From: Variovorax boronicumulans
GTDB taxonomy: Bacteria; Pseudomonadota; Gammaproteobacteria; Burkholderiales; Burkholderiaceae_C
Reading direction: 5' to 3'
Assembly (NCBI RefSeq): GCF_019352895.1
Contig: NZ_JAAAFX010000014.1
Location: 124,001-188,000, forward strand
DNA length: 64,000 bases
Shown: one piece after another, positions 7,360-15,422 of the stretch
Numbering within the stretch: the first letter of the stretch is position 1
Layout of the letters: each line of letters starts with the position of its first letter
Notes under the pieces: generated by a model
Told to the model about the DNA's origin: nothing
Databases searched by the model: none
The model's input: only the letters and a program-made list of their open reading frames with translations
Translations under genes and position numbers: made by a program

Positions 7360-8784
7360 ATGAAGCGCTACGAGGCCCTGGCGGCCGATGTCGAGGAATC
7401 GATCCGCAGCGGTGTGCTGCAACCCGGCGACCGCGTGCCCTCGGTGCGCCACACCATCGCCAGCCGCGGCGTGAGCGCCTCGACGGTGTTCCAGGCCTAT
7501 TACCTGCTCGAGGCGCGCGGCCTGATCCGGGCGCGCGAACGCTCGGGCTACTACGTCGCCGCCGCCGTCGACAAGGGCCGCCGGGTGCCGCCCGAGCCCG
7601 ACCTGAGCTCGCAGCCGGCCGACGCCTCGATCGCGGTCGACGTGAGCGACCGCGTGTTCGAGATCCTCGAGGCCAGCAAGACGCGCGACGTGGTGCCCTT
7701 CGGCTCGGCCTTCCTGAGCCCGCTGCTGTTCCCGCTGGCCCGGCTGGGCCAGGCGCTGGCTTCGAGCGCCAAGACGCTCGATCCCTGGAGCACGGTGGAC
7801 GACCTCACGCCCGGCAACGCCTCACTGCGCCGCCAGATCGCGCTGCGCTACCTGGCCGACGGGCTCCACGTGCACCCCGACGAGATCGTGGTCACCAACG
7901 GCGCGCTGGAGGCGCTCAACCTGTGCCTGGCGGCGGTCACGCGGCCCGGCGATTCGGTGATCGTCGAGTCACCCACCTTCTATGCGGCGCTGCAGGCGCT
8001 GGAGCGCATGGGCCTGCAGGCCATCGAAGTGCCCACGCATCCGCGCGAGGGCATCGACCTGGCGGCGCTGGCGCGCGCCATCGAGCGCCACAAGCCGCGC
8101 GCCTGCTGGCTCATGACCACCTTCCAGAACCCGCTGGGCAGCCTGATGCCCGAGGCCAAGAAGAAGGCGCTGGTGGCGCTGCTGGCCCAGCACGAGATCC
8201 CGCTGATCGAGGACGACGTCTACGCCGAGCTCTACTTCGGCGACAAGCGCCCGCTGCCGGCCAAGGCCTTCGACACGCAGGGGCTGGTGATGCACTGCGG
8301 CTCGTTCTCCAAGTGCCTGGCGCCGGGCTACCGGATCGGCTGGGCCGCGCCCGGGCGCCACGCCAAGGCCGTGGGCCGGCTCAAGCTCACGACCACGCTG
8401 GGCGCCTCGGCGCCCGCGCAGGCCGCGCTCGCGACCTACCTCGAACACGGCGGCTTCGACAAGCACCTGCGCAAGCTGCGCCAGACCCTGGCCGGGCAGC
8501 AGGCACCGCTGGCGGAGGCGGTGGCGCGGCACTTCCCGGCCGGCACGCGTGCCACCCGGCCGGCCGGCGGCTACTTCCTCTGGGTCGAACTGCCCGAGGG
8601 CGTCGACGCGATCGAGATCCACCGCCGCGCGCTGGCGCTGGGCATCAGCGTGGCGCCAGGCCCGATCTTCTCGGCCAGCCGCGCCTTCGCGAACTGCCTG
8701 CGGCTCAACTACGGCCACGCGTGGGATGCGCGGGCCGAGGAGGCGGTGGTCACGCTGGGGCGGCTCGCCGCCGCGCGGATCTGA
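7360..8784 (+). CDS. MocR-family regulator (GntR HTH + aminotransferase-like domain)
   Basis: Residues 1-70 form a GntR-type winged helix (EESIRSGVLQPGDRVPSVRHTI... type), and residues about 110-470 form a fold-type I PLP aminotransferase-like domain with the PLP lysine in GSFSKCLAPG. The length of 474 residues fits the MocR/PdxR/GabR group, which sense PLP or amino-acid adducts. I chose the ATG at 7360 (MKRYEALAAD) because the helix-turn-helix domain starts there; the frame extends to 7330. It is divergent from the oxidase operon and convergent with the D-threonine-aldolase-like gene. The target genes are not determined by sequence. Confidence 0.88.
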   Translation: MKRYEALAADVEESIRSGVLQPGDRVPSVRHTIASRGVSASTVFQAYYLLEARGLIRARERSGYYVAAAVDKGRRVPPEPDLSSQPADASIAVDVSDRVFEILEASKTRDVVPFGSAFLSPLLFPLARLGQALASSAKTLDPWSTVDDLTPGNASLRRQIALRYLADGLHVHPDEIVVTNGALEALNLCLAAVTRPGDSVIVESPTFYAALQALERMGLQAIEVPTHPREGIDLAALARAIERHKPRACWLMTTFQNPLGSLMPEAKKKALVALLAQHEIPLIEDDVYAELYFGDKRPLPAKAFDTQGLVMHCGSFSKCLAPGYRIGWAAPGRHAKAVGRLKLTTTLGASAPAQAALATYLEHGGFDKHLRKLRQTLAGQQAPLAEAVARHFPAGTRATRPAGGYFLWVELPEGVDAIEIHRRALALGISVAPGPIFSASRAFANCLRLNYGHAWDARAEEAVVTLGRLAAARI

Positions 8785-8817
8785 TGCGACCGGGCGAGAA
8801 CTTCGTCGTGCGAGCGC

Positions 8818-9933
8818 CTACAGCAGCGAACCGCGCGCAGCAATGGGCCACAGCGCCTCGACACGGTCTCCGCGCACGCAGACCAGTTCGTCGTACAGGT
8901 TGACGGTCGGGTCGCAGTGGCCCGGAACCAGCCAGAGCGTGTCCCCCAGGGCCAGTGCATCGGCGCTCGGTGTCAGGATCACGCCATGCTCGTCCGAGGC
9001 CTTGGTGTACCGCAGGTCGGGCCGCTTCCAGACGGTGGGCATGCCGGAGTCGACGCTCGAGGCCTTGAGGCCGCTGTCGACCACCGCGAAATCGGCACCG
9101 GAGCGGCTGAGGACCTGGGTCTTGACGAACAGCGCATGCTCGAACACCACATCGCCCTCGCCGCGCTGGTTGTCGCCGTAGTCCCGGTCCATGAAGATGT
9201 ACGAGCCGGCCTGCAGTTCGGTGAACACACCGGAGTCCCGCTCCAGAGGAAACGTGCCCGTGCCGGCGCCCGTGATGCACTCGACCTGCAGGCCGCAGGC
9301 CTCGATCTCCTGCCGGGTCAGGCGTGCCAGATCGACTGTGTTTGCAATGCTCGCCGCGCGTTCGGACGGTGTGCGCTGATGCTGCGCGGTACCGTGGTAG
9401 CAGTGCAGGCCCGCGAAGCGCAACGAGGGCGAAGCGGCGACCAGGCTTGCCAGGCGTGCTGATTCCGCCCCCGGGGCTGCGCCGCAGCGATGCGCGCCCA
9501 CATCCACCTCCACGTAGACGTCGAGCGTCACCTGGTGCGCGCTGGCGGCGTCCGACAGTGGCGTCACCTGCGACGGATGGTCCACCAGCACGCCAATGCG
9601 CGCCGTGCGCGCCAGCGCCGCCAGATGGGCGAGTTTCGAGGCCCCGACCACCTGATTGGTCACCAGCACGTCCTTCACGCCGGCGGCCACGAACACGGCC
9701 GCTTCGCTGACCTTCTGGCAGCAGATGCCGACGGCACCCAATGCCAACTGGCGCCTGGCAATCTCCGGTGTCTTGTGGCATTTGGCGTGCGGGCGCAGGC
9801 GCACGTTGTGCCCTTGGAGCGCCGACGCCATCTTCTGAAGGTTGCGCTCGAACGCGTCGAGATCGAGCACGAGCGACGGGGTGTCGATGGCTGCGATCGA
9901 ATCGCCCGGCTGGGCGGCTTTCCAGGGGGTCAT
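8818..9933 (-). CDS. D-threonine aldolase / 3-hydroxyaspartate-type PLP enzyme (DSD1 family)
   Basis: This 371-residue enzyme has the alanine-racemase-like barrel with the PLP lysine in RPHAKCHKTPE near residue 57 and a C-terminal domain. The conserved zinc-binding His-x-Cys is in PGHCDPTVNLYD. The family includes D-threonine aldolase, beta-hydroxyaspartate aldolase (BhcC) and D-serine or hydroxyaspartate dehydratases, all acting on beta-hydroxy amino acids. Sequence alone does not separate these activities. The ATG at 9933 starts MTPWKAAQPGDSI. Upstream lies only a remnant of a Bug-type binding protein, which hints that a transport-plus-enzyme locus was cut short here. Confidence 0.8.
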   Translation of the reverse strand: MTPWKAAQPGDSIAAIDTPSLVLDLDAFERNLQKMASALQGHNVRLRPHAKCHKTPEIARRQLALGAVGICCQKVSEAAVFVAAGVKDVLVTNQVVGASKLAHLAALARTARIGVLVDHPSQVTPLSDAASAHQVTLDVYVEVDVGAHRCGAAPGAESARLASLVAASPSLRFAGLHCYHGTAQHQRTPSERAASIANTVDLARLTRQEIEACGLQVECITGAGTGTFPLERDSGVFTELQAGSYIFMDRDYGDNQRGEGDVVFEHALFVKTQVLSRSGADFAVVDSGLKASSVDSGMPTVWKRPDLRYTKASDEHGVILTPSADALALGDTLWLVPGHCDPTVNLYDELVCVRGDRVEALWPIAARGSLL

Positions 9934-9961
9934 GGGGTGTCTGGTGAAGTGATGTCGTACA

Positions 9962-10185
9962 TCAGTCGATTTTTGCACCCGAACGCTTGATGATGCCGGC
10001 CCACCTCTCGGTTTCGCGACGCGACAGCTCACGGAATTCCTCGGGCGAACTCGCTTCGGCATCCGAGCCCAGCGAGTGGAAGCGCGCCTTCAGTTCGGGC
10101 TTGGCAAGTGCGGTGCGGATCTCCTGGTTCAGCCGGTTGACGATTTCCTTGGGCAGGTTCGCCGGGCCGGCATGGCGCGCCCCCG
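9962..10185 (-). pseudogene. C-terminal remnant of a Bug-family (TctC) solute-binding protein
   Basis: The minus strand reads PANLPKEIVNRLNQEIRTAL, then KPELKARFHSLG, then SSPEEFRELSRRETERWAGI, ending at a TGA at 9962-9964. This is the typical last 70 residues of tripartite tricarboxylate transporter binding proteins of the Bug family. No start codon or N-terminal two thirds is present, and the frame meets a stop near 10234. The rest was evidently lost at a junction between about 10165 and 10235. This remnant fills most of the 314-base gap between the flanking genes. Confidence 0.75.
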
Positions 10186-10247
10186 GCGCAAGGCCGCAGC
10201 CTGCGGGAGCGCGCGCACCGGCGCGTTGACCTGGCTACAGTCCTGCC

Positions 10248-10904
10248 ATGCAAACACATCTCTCGAAAGCCGCCGGGCTGCAACGTCTGGCCTACGGCGC
10301 CGCGGCCGGGCTGGCCGTGGGCCTGATGCCCTGGCCCATGGGCGGCATCGCGCGCGGCCTGCTGGGCTGGACCTGCGGCACGCTGGTCTACCTGCTGCTG
10401 GCCTGGTGGCTGGCCGAGACCTTCAATGCCGAGCGCACGCGGGCGCGCTCCCAGTCGCTGGACCAGCCCAACGTGCTGATCCTGGTCATCACGCTCACGG
10501 CGGTGGCCGCGTCGGCCTCGGCCATCACGATGATGCTGCAGCAGGTCAAGCAGCTCGACGGCATCGAGCGGGCCGCGCACATCGCGCTGGGCATGTTCGC
10601 GCTCGCGACGTCATGGCTGTTGATCCACACCATCTACGCCTTCCACTACGCCCACCGCTACTACCAGACCGAGATGCAGAAGACCGAGGCCGGCCCGGGC
10701 CTGGATTTTCCGGGCAAGCTGGACCCGGACTACTTCGACTTCCTCTACTTCTCCTTCGTGATCGGCATGACCTCGCAGGTGTCGGACGTGCAGGTCACCT
10801 CGCGCGACATGCGGCGCATCACGCTCGTGCATGGCGTGCTGGCCTTCGCCTTCAACATGCTGGTGCTGGCCCTGTCGATCAACGTGGTCGCCGGGAGCAT
10901 CTGA
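10248..10904 (+). CDS. DUF1345-family membrane protein
   Basis: This 218-residue integral membrane protein has about five hydrophobic segments. It matches DUF1345 through the conserved Trp/His stretch ATSWLLIHTIYAFHYAHRYY and the segment DYFDFLYFSFVIGMTSQVSDV. Function is unknown for the family. A TACAGT box ends six bases before the ATG, so the transcript may be leaderless. It is convergent with the EamA permease, ten bases away. Confidence 0.82.
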   Translation: MQTHLSKAAGLQRLAYGAAAGLAVGLMPWPMGGIARGLLGWTCGTLVYLLLAWWLAETFNAERTRARSQSLDQPNVLILVITLTAVAASASAITMMLQQVKQLDGIERAAHIALGMFALATSWLLIHTIYAFHYAHRYYQTEMQKTEAGPGLDFPGKLDPDYFDFLYFSFVIGMTSQVSDVQVTSRDMRRITLVHGVLAFAFNMLVLALSINVVAGSI

Positions 10905-10914
10905 CTCGCCGCGC

Positions 10915-11853
10915 TCAGGCCTTCCGGCCCAGCCTCACCAGCCCCGTCGACAGCGCCACGCCGCAGACGATCACGGCCGCGCACACCCCCATCCACTGCG
11001 TGATGTGCTCGCCCAGGAACACGGTGCCGTAGAACACCGCGAACACCGGCACCAGGAAGGTCACGGTGAGCGCGCGCGCCGGGCCGGCGCGTTCGATCAG
11101 GCGGAAGAACAGGATGTAGGCCAGGCCGGTGCAGGCCACGCCGAGCACGACGAGCGCCAGCCAGGCGCGCGCGCTGGGCATCTTCTCGGGCCAGAACCAC
11201 AGCGCGGGCAGCGCCAGGAACAGCGTGGCGCCGATCTGGCTGCCGGTGGCGGTGGCCAGCGCTGGCACGCCGCTCAGATGGCGCCGTGTGGCGCTGGCCG
11301 CGATGCCGTAGCAGAGGCAGGCGGCCAGGCAGGCCAGCACGGCCCAGGTGGCGCTCGAACTGCTGGCGTCGGCATGCACGCCGGCGCTGCGGCTGGCGAG
11401 CATCGCGACGCCGGTGAAGCCGATCACCAGCCCGACGATGCGCGAGCCGCTGGGGCGTTCGCTGAACCAGGCCCAGGCCACCAGCGCGCCGAACATCGGC
11501 ACGGTGGCGTTGAGCACGGCCGCGAGTCCGCTGTTGATGGTGAGCAGCGCGAAGCAGAAGAAGGCGAAGGGCAGGCCGGAATTGAGCACGCCGATCAGCA
11601 GGCTGGCCTTCCAGTGCTGTCGCAGCGCCGCGCCCTGGCCGCGCAGGAACAGCAGCGGCAGCAGGAACAGCGCCGCCACCGTGACCCGCACCGCGGCGGC
11701 CGGCAGCGCGCCGAACTCGGCCGCGCCGATGCGCATGAACAGGAAGGACGCGCCCCACAGCGCGCCCAGCAGCACGAGATCGACGAGCCAGGCGTTGGAA
11801 GCCGCCTTGGGCGAGGCGAGGGCGGTGACGGTGTTGTTGTTCGTTGTGGTCAT
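10915..11853 (-). CDS. EamA/DMT-family permease
   Basis: This 312-residue protein has about ten predicted membrane helices arranged as two EamA repeats, the drug/metabolite transporter layout. Recognisable pieces are LLGALWGASFLFMRIGAAEF at the start and TVFLGEHITQWMGVCAAVIV near the end. It is likely an inner-membrane exporter of amino acids or related small molecules; the substrate cannot be read from sequence. It starts at an ATG at 11853 and is separated from ogt by about 45 bases. Confidence 0.85.
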   Translation of the reverse strand: MTTTNNNTVTALASPKAASNAWLVDLVLLGALWGASFLFMRIGAAEFGALPAAAVRVTVAALFLLPLLFLRGQGAALRQHWKASLLIGVLNSGLPFAFFCFALLTINSGLAAVLNATVPMFGALVAWAWFSERPSGSRIVGLVIGFTGVAMLASRSAGVHADASSSSATWAVLACLAACLCYGIAASATRRHLSGVPALATATGSQIGATLFLALPALWFWPEKMPSARAWLALVVLGVACTGLAYILFFRLIERAGPARALTVTFLVPVFAVFYGTVFLGEHITQWMGVCAAVIVCGVALSTGLVRLGRKA

Positions 11854-11897
11854 GGGTGGGGTCGTCGAAGACGGCGCGCGAAGCGCCGGGCCCGATG

Positions 11898-12395
11898 CTA
11901 CCGGGCGCCTTCAAGGGCCAGCAGCGCGGTCTTGCGCTCGAGCCCGCCCGCATAGCCGGTGAGCGAGCCGTCGGCGCCGAGCACGCGGTGGCAGGGCACG
12001 ATCACGCTGATCGGGTTGCGCCCGACCGCGGCCCCGACCGCGCGCACCGCCGCCGGGTTGCCCACGCGCTGGCTCAGCGTGCCGTAGCTGGTGGTCTGGC
12101 CCGCGGGAATGGCCAGCAGCGCCTGCCACACGGCCTGCTGGAAGGCGGTGCCGTGCGACAGGTCCAGCGGCAGGTCGAAATCGCTGCGGGTGCCTGCGAA
12201 GTAGTCCTGCAGCTGCGCCGCGGCCGCGCGCAGCACGGGGTGCGCGTCGTCGGGCTGCCAGCTGCGCATGTCGGGCAGGTGGCGCTGCCGGTCGAACCAG
12301 AGCCCGGCCAGGCCGGCGTCGGTGGCGGCCAGCGTGACGCCGCCGAGCGCGGTGTCGACATGCAGCGTGTGGAGGAGGGGGGTCTTGAACTTCAT
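11898..12395 (-). CDS. ogt: Methylated-DNA-protein-cysteine methyltransferase
   Basis: This 165-residue DNA-repair protein removes O6-alkyl groups from guanine by suicide transfer to Cys135 in the signature VIVPCHRVLG. The helix-turn-helix part includes TSYGTLSQRVGNPAAVRAVG. It lacks the Ada metal-binding domain and is therefore of the Ogt type. Its ATG overlaps the upstream alkA-type gene by four bases, so the two halves of alkylation repair are coupled. Confidence 0.93.
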   Translation of the reverse strand: MKFKTPLLHTLHVDTALGGVTLAATDAGLAGLWFDRQRHLPDMRSWQPDDAHPVLRAAAAQLQDYFAGTRSDFDLPLDLSHGTAFQQAVWQALLAIPAGQTTSYGTLSQRVGNPAAVRAVGAAVGRNPISVIVPCHRVLGADGSLTGYAGGLERKTALLALEGAR

Positions 12396-13927
12396 GGCGT
12401 GCTCCGTTCGAGGGAAGGTGCGGGCGGCGTGTGCCAGGCGCGCAGCACCGCATAGCTGCGCCAGGGCCGCCAGGCCTGCGAGGCCTCGGCCGCGGCGCGG
12501 GCCGTGCCCACGCCCAGCGCCTTCTGCAGCGCCACGTCGCCCGAGGGAAAGGCATCGGGCCAGCGCAGCGCGCGCATCGCGATGTACTGCGCGGTCCAGT
12601 CGCCGATGCCGGGCAGCGCCTGCAGCGCGGCCAGCGTGGCCGGCACGTCGGCGCCGGCATGCAGCGCGAGCCGGCCCGAGGCCACCTCGTGCGCCAGGGC
12701 CTGCAGCGCCGCCTGCCGCTGGCGCACGATGCCCAGCTGGCCCAGTGCGTCGCAGCTGGCCGCCGCGATCGCGGCCGGCGTGGGGAACAGGTGGGTGAGC
12801 CCGGCGATCGGCGTCTCGATGGCCTCGCCGAAGGCCGTCACCAGCCGCGAGCCGATGGTGCGCGCCGCGGCCACCGTGATCTGCTGGCCCAGCACCGCGC
12901 GCACCGCCAGCTCGAAGCCGTCGACCGTGCCCGGCACGCGCAGCCCGTCGCCCAGCGGGAAGGCGGCGTGCAGCAGCGCGTTGATGGCCATCGGCTCGGC
13001 GTCGAGGTCGAGCAGGGCGCGCACGCGGCTGATCACCACCGGCAGCGCGCCGGCCAGCGTGTCGCTCACGGCCAGGTGCAGCTGCTCGCGCGCCGGGTCG
13101 AAGCGCAACTCGATCCAGCCGGTGCAGGCGCGGCCCGCATGCTGGACGCGCAGCGTGCGCGCCAGGCGCGTGCCGCCGGCATCGAAGGCCTCGACGCCCT
13201 GCAGCGCACGCCGGGCGAAGAAACCCAGCACCGCGTCCACGTCGTAGGGCGGGCGATAGCCCAGCCGCACGGCGATGGAGTGGCCGCTCGGCTGCTCCCC
13301 GGCGCGCCGCAGCGCGCTCGGGTTGAGCCCGTAGTGCGCCACGAAGGCGGCATTGAAGCGCCGCACGCTCGCGAAGCCGCTGGCCAGCGCCACCTGCGCC
13401 ATCGGCAGCGCGGTGTCGGCAATCAGCTGCTTGGCCGCGAGCAGGCGCCGCGTCTGCAGGTACTGCAGTGGCGAGACACCGAACTGGGCCTCGAAGATGC
13501 GCCGCAGGTGGCGGTCGCTCACACCCATGCGCAGCGCGATCTGGGCGGCGCCGGGTCCCTCCTCGTTCCAGGCGTCGGGTTCGTCGATGAGGCGGGCGGC
13601 CTGGAGCGCCAGGATGCGCGAAGCGTCCTCGGTCGACCAGCTCGCCGCGCGCGGCGCCAGCTCGGGCCGGCAGCGCAGGCAGGGGCGGAAGCCCTCGGCC
13701 TCGGCCTGGGCCGCGTGGCGGAAGAAGCGGCAGTTCTCGCGCCGCGGCAGCTTCACGCGGCAGACCGGCCGGCAGTAGATGCCGGTGGAGGTCACGGCGG
13801 TGAAGAAGCTGCCGTCGAAGCGCGCATCGTGCGTCGTCATCGCGAGGTAGCAGGCGTCGCTTTCCAGCTCGGCGCCGGGTGCGCCGGGTGCGGGGGAGGA
13901 GGATGCCAGGGCCATGCGATCGATCAT
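12392..13927 (-). CDS. Ada/AraC/AlkA fusion: 3-methyladenine DNA glycosylase with sensor domain
   Basis: The 511-residue protein has three parts. Residues about 15-85 form an Ada-type zinc domain with paired cysteines (IYCRPVC and CLRC). Residues about 85-190 form an AraC helix-turn-helix (QIALRMGVSDRHLRRIFEAQ). Residues about 200-505 form an AlkA glycosylase with the helix-hairpin-helix LPGIGDWTAQYIAMRAL and catalytic Asp in the following WPDAFPSGD. Methylation of the zinc-domain Cys should turn the protein into an activator of its own operon while it also excises alkylated bases. ATGs at 13927 and 13915 are both possible; I prefer 13927, preceded by GAGAGGG. The downstream ogt supplies the missing methyltransferase. 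Confidence 0.9.
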   Translation of the reverse strand: MIDRMALASSSPAPGAPGAELESDACYLAMTTHDARFDGSFFTAVTSTGIYCRPVCRVKLPRRENCRFFRHAAQAEAEGFRPCLRCRPELAPRAASWSTEDASRILALQAARLIDEPDAWNEEGPGAAQIALRMGVSDRHLRRIFEAQFGVSPLQYLQTRRLLAAKQLIADTALPMAQVALASGFASVRRFNAAFVAHYGLNPSALRRAGEQPSGHSIAVRLGYRPPYDVDAVLGFFARRALQGVEAFDAGGTRLARTLRVQHAGRACTGWIELRFDPAREQLHLAVSDTLAGALPVVISRVRALLDLDAEPMAINALLHAAFPLGDGLRVPGTVDGFELAVRAVLGQQITVAAARTIGSRLVTAFGEAIETPIAGLTHLFPTPAAIAAASCDALGQLGIVRQRQAALQALAHEVASGRLALHAGADVPATLAALQALPGIGDWTAQYIAMRALRWPDAFPSGDVALQKALGVGTARAAAEASQAWRPWRSYAVLRAWHTPPAPSLERSTP

Positions 13928-14026
13928 ACGGTCGCACCCTCTCGTAAGTAGCCATTTCCGGACATCTGGCCGCAGGTGGGCATGCCTACAATGGCTTCCG
14001 TTTTTGAGAACTTTCAGGGCAACGCC

Positions 14027-15409
14027 ATGCAACTCAGCGCATCGATCTTCAAGGCCTACGACATCCGGGGCGTCGTCCCCAGCACGCTCGACCCCGAGAT
14101 CGCGGAAGCGCTCGGCAAGGCCTTCGGAAGCGCGGCGCGCGCGGCCGGCGAGAAATCCGTGGCGGTCGGCCGCGACGGCCGGCTCTCCGGCCCTTCGCTG
14201 GTCGAGGCGCTGATCCGCGGCCTGGTGGCCACCGGCGTCGAGGTGATCGACGTGGGTGCGGTCACCACGCCCATGCTGTACTTCGCGGCCCACACGCTTG
14301 CCACCAGCGGCATCCAGGTCACGGGCAGCCACAACCCGCGCGACTACAACGGCTTCAAGATGGTGCTGGCCGGCCGCGCGATCTACGGCGACGACATCCA
14401 GGGCCTGCGCCAGGTGATGGAAGCCGACAGCGCCACGCTCGCCCCCGGCGGCAGCGTGCGCAACGTCGACGTGACCGAGGCCTACACACAGCGCATCGTC
14501 GGCGACATCAAGCTGGCCCGGCCGCTGAAGGTCGTGGTCGATTCGGGCAACGGCATCGCCGGTGCCTCGGCCCCCGCGATCCTGCGCGCCATCGGCTGCG
14601 AGGTGACCGAGCTGTTCAGCGAGGTCGATGGCAACTTCCCCAACCACCATCCCGACCCGAGCAAGCCCGAGAACCTCAAGGACCTGATTGCCGCGCTCAA
14701 GGCCGGCGACGCCGAACTGGGCCTGGCCTTCGATGGCGACGGCGACCGCCTGGGCATCGTGACCCGCGAAGGCAACAACATCTACCCCGACCGCCAGATG
14801 ATGCTGTTCGCGCAGGACGTGCTCTCGCGCGTGCCCGGCGGCACCATCGTCTACGACGTGAAGTGCTCGCAACGCCTGGGCCCGGCCATCGAGGCTGCGG
14901 GCGGCGTGCCGATGATCTACAAGACCGGCCACTCGCTGATCAAGGCCAAGATGAAGGAGATCGACTCCCCGCTGGGCGGCGAGATGAGCGGCCACATCTT
15001 CTTCAAGGAGCGCTGGTTCGGCTTCGACGACGGCACCTACGCCGGCTGCCGCCTGCTCGAGATCCTGAGCAAGAGCCCCAACGCGAGCACCGTGCTCGAC
15101 GGCCTGCCCAGCAGCTTCTCGACGCCCGAGCTCAACGTGAAGTGCGCCGAAGGCGAGCCGCACGCGCTGGTCGACCAGCTGATCAAGACGGTGAAGTTCC
15201 CCGCGCCCGCGAGCATCTCGACCATCGACGGCGTGCGCGTCGACTGGCCCGACGGCTTCGGCCTGATCCGCGCCTCGAACACCACGCCGGTGCTCGTGAT
15301 GCGTTTCGAGGGCCAGACCGAGGCCGCGCTGCACCGCATCGAAGGCGAGATGCTGGCGCTGCTCAAGACCGTCAAGCCCGATTACTCGCTGGCCGAAGCC
15401 GCGCACTGA
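14027..15409 (+). CDS. Phosphomannomutase/phosphoglucomutase
   Basis: This 460-residue alpha-D-phosphohexomutase interconverts 1- and 6-phosphates of mannose or glucose for polysaccharide and LPS precursors. The phosphoserine is Ser101 in TGSHNPRDYNG, the Mg site is AFDGDGDRLG, the sugar loop is GEMSGHIFFKE, and the C-terminal phosphate site is RASNTTPVLVMRFE. The ATG at 14027 (MQLSASIFKAYDIRG) is chosen because the family starts there. A TACAAT box at 13987-13992 could be its -10. It is followed 13 bases later by waaA, fitting a role in the envelope. Confidence 0.93.
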   Translation: MQLSASIFKAYDIRGVVPSTLDPEIAEALGKAFGSAARAAGEKSVAVGRDGRLSGPSLVEALIRGLVATGVEVIDVGAVTTPMLYFAAHTLATSGIQVTGSHNPRDYNGFKMVLAGRAIYGDDIQGLRQVMEADSATLAPGGSVRNVDVTEAYTQRIVGDIKLARPLKVVVDSGNGIAGASAPAILRAIGCEVTELFSEVDGNFPNHHPDPSKPENLKDLIAALKAGDAELGLAFDGDGDRLGIVTREGNNIYPDRQMMLFAQDVLSRVPGGTIVYDVKCSQRLGPAIEAAGGVPMIYKTGHSLIKAKMKEIDSPLGGEMSGHIFFKERWFGFDDGTYAGCRLLEILSKSPNASTVLDGLPSSFSTPELNVKCAEGEPHALVDQLIKTVKFPAPASISTIDGVRVDWPDGFGLIRASNTTPVLVMRFEGQTEAALHRIEGEMLALLKTVKPDYSLAEAAH

Positions 15410-15422
15410 GGTCCCGGTCAGC

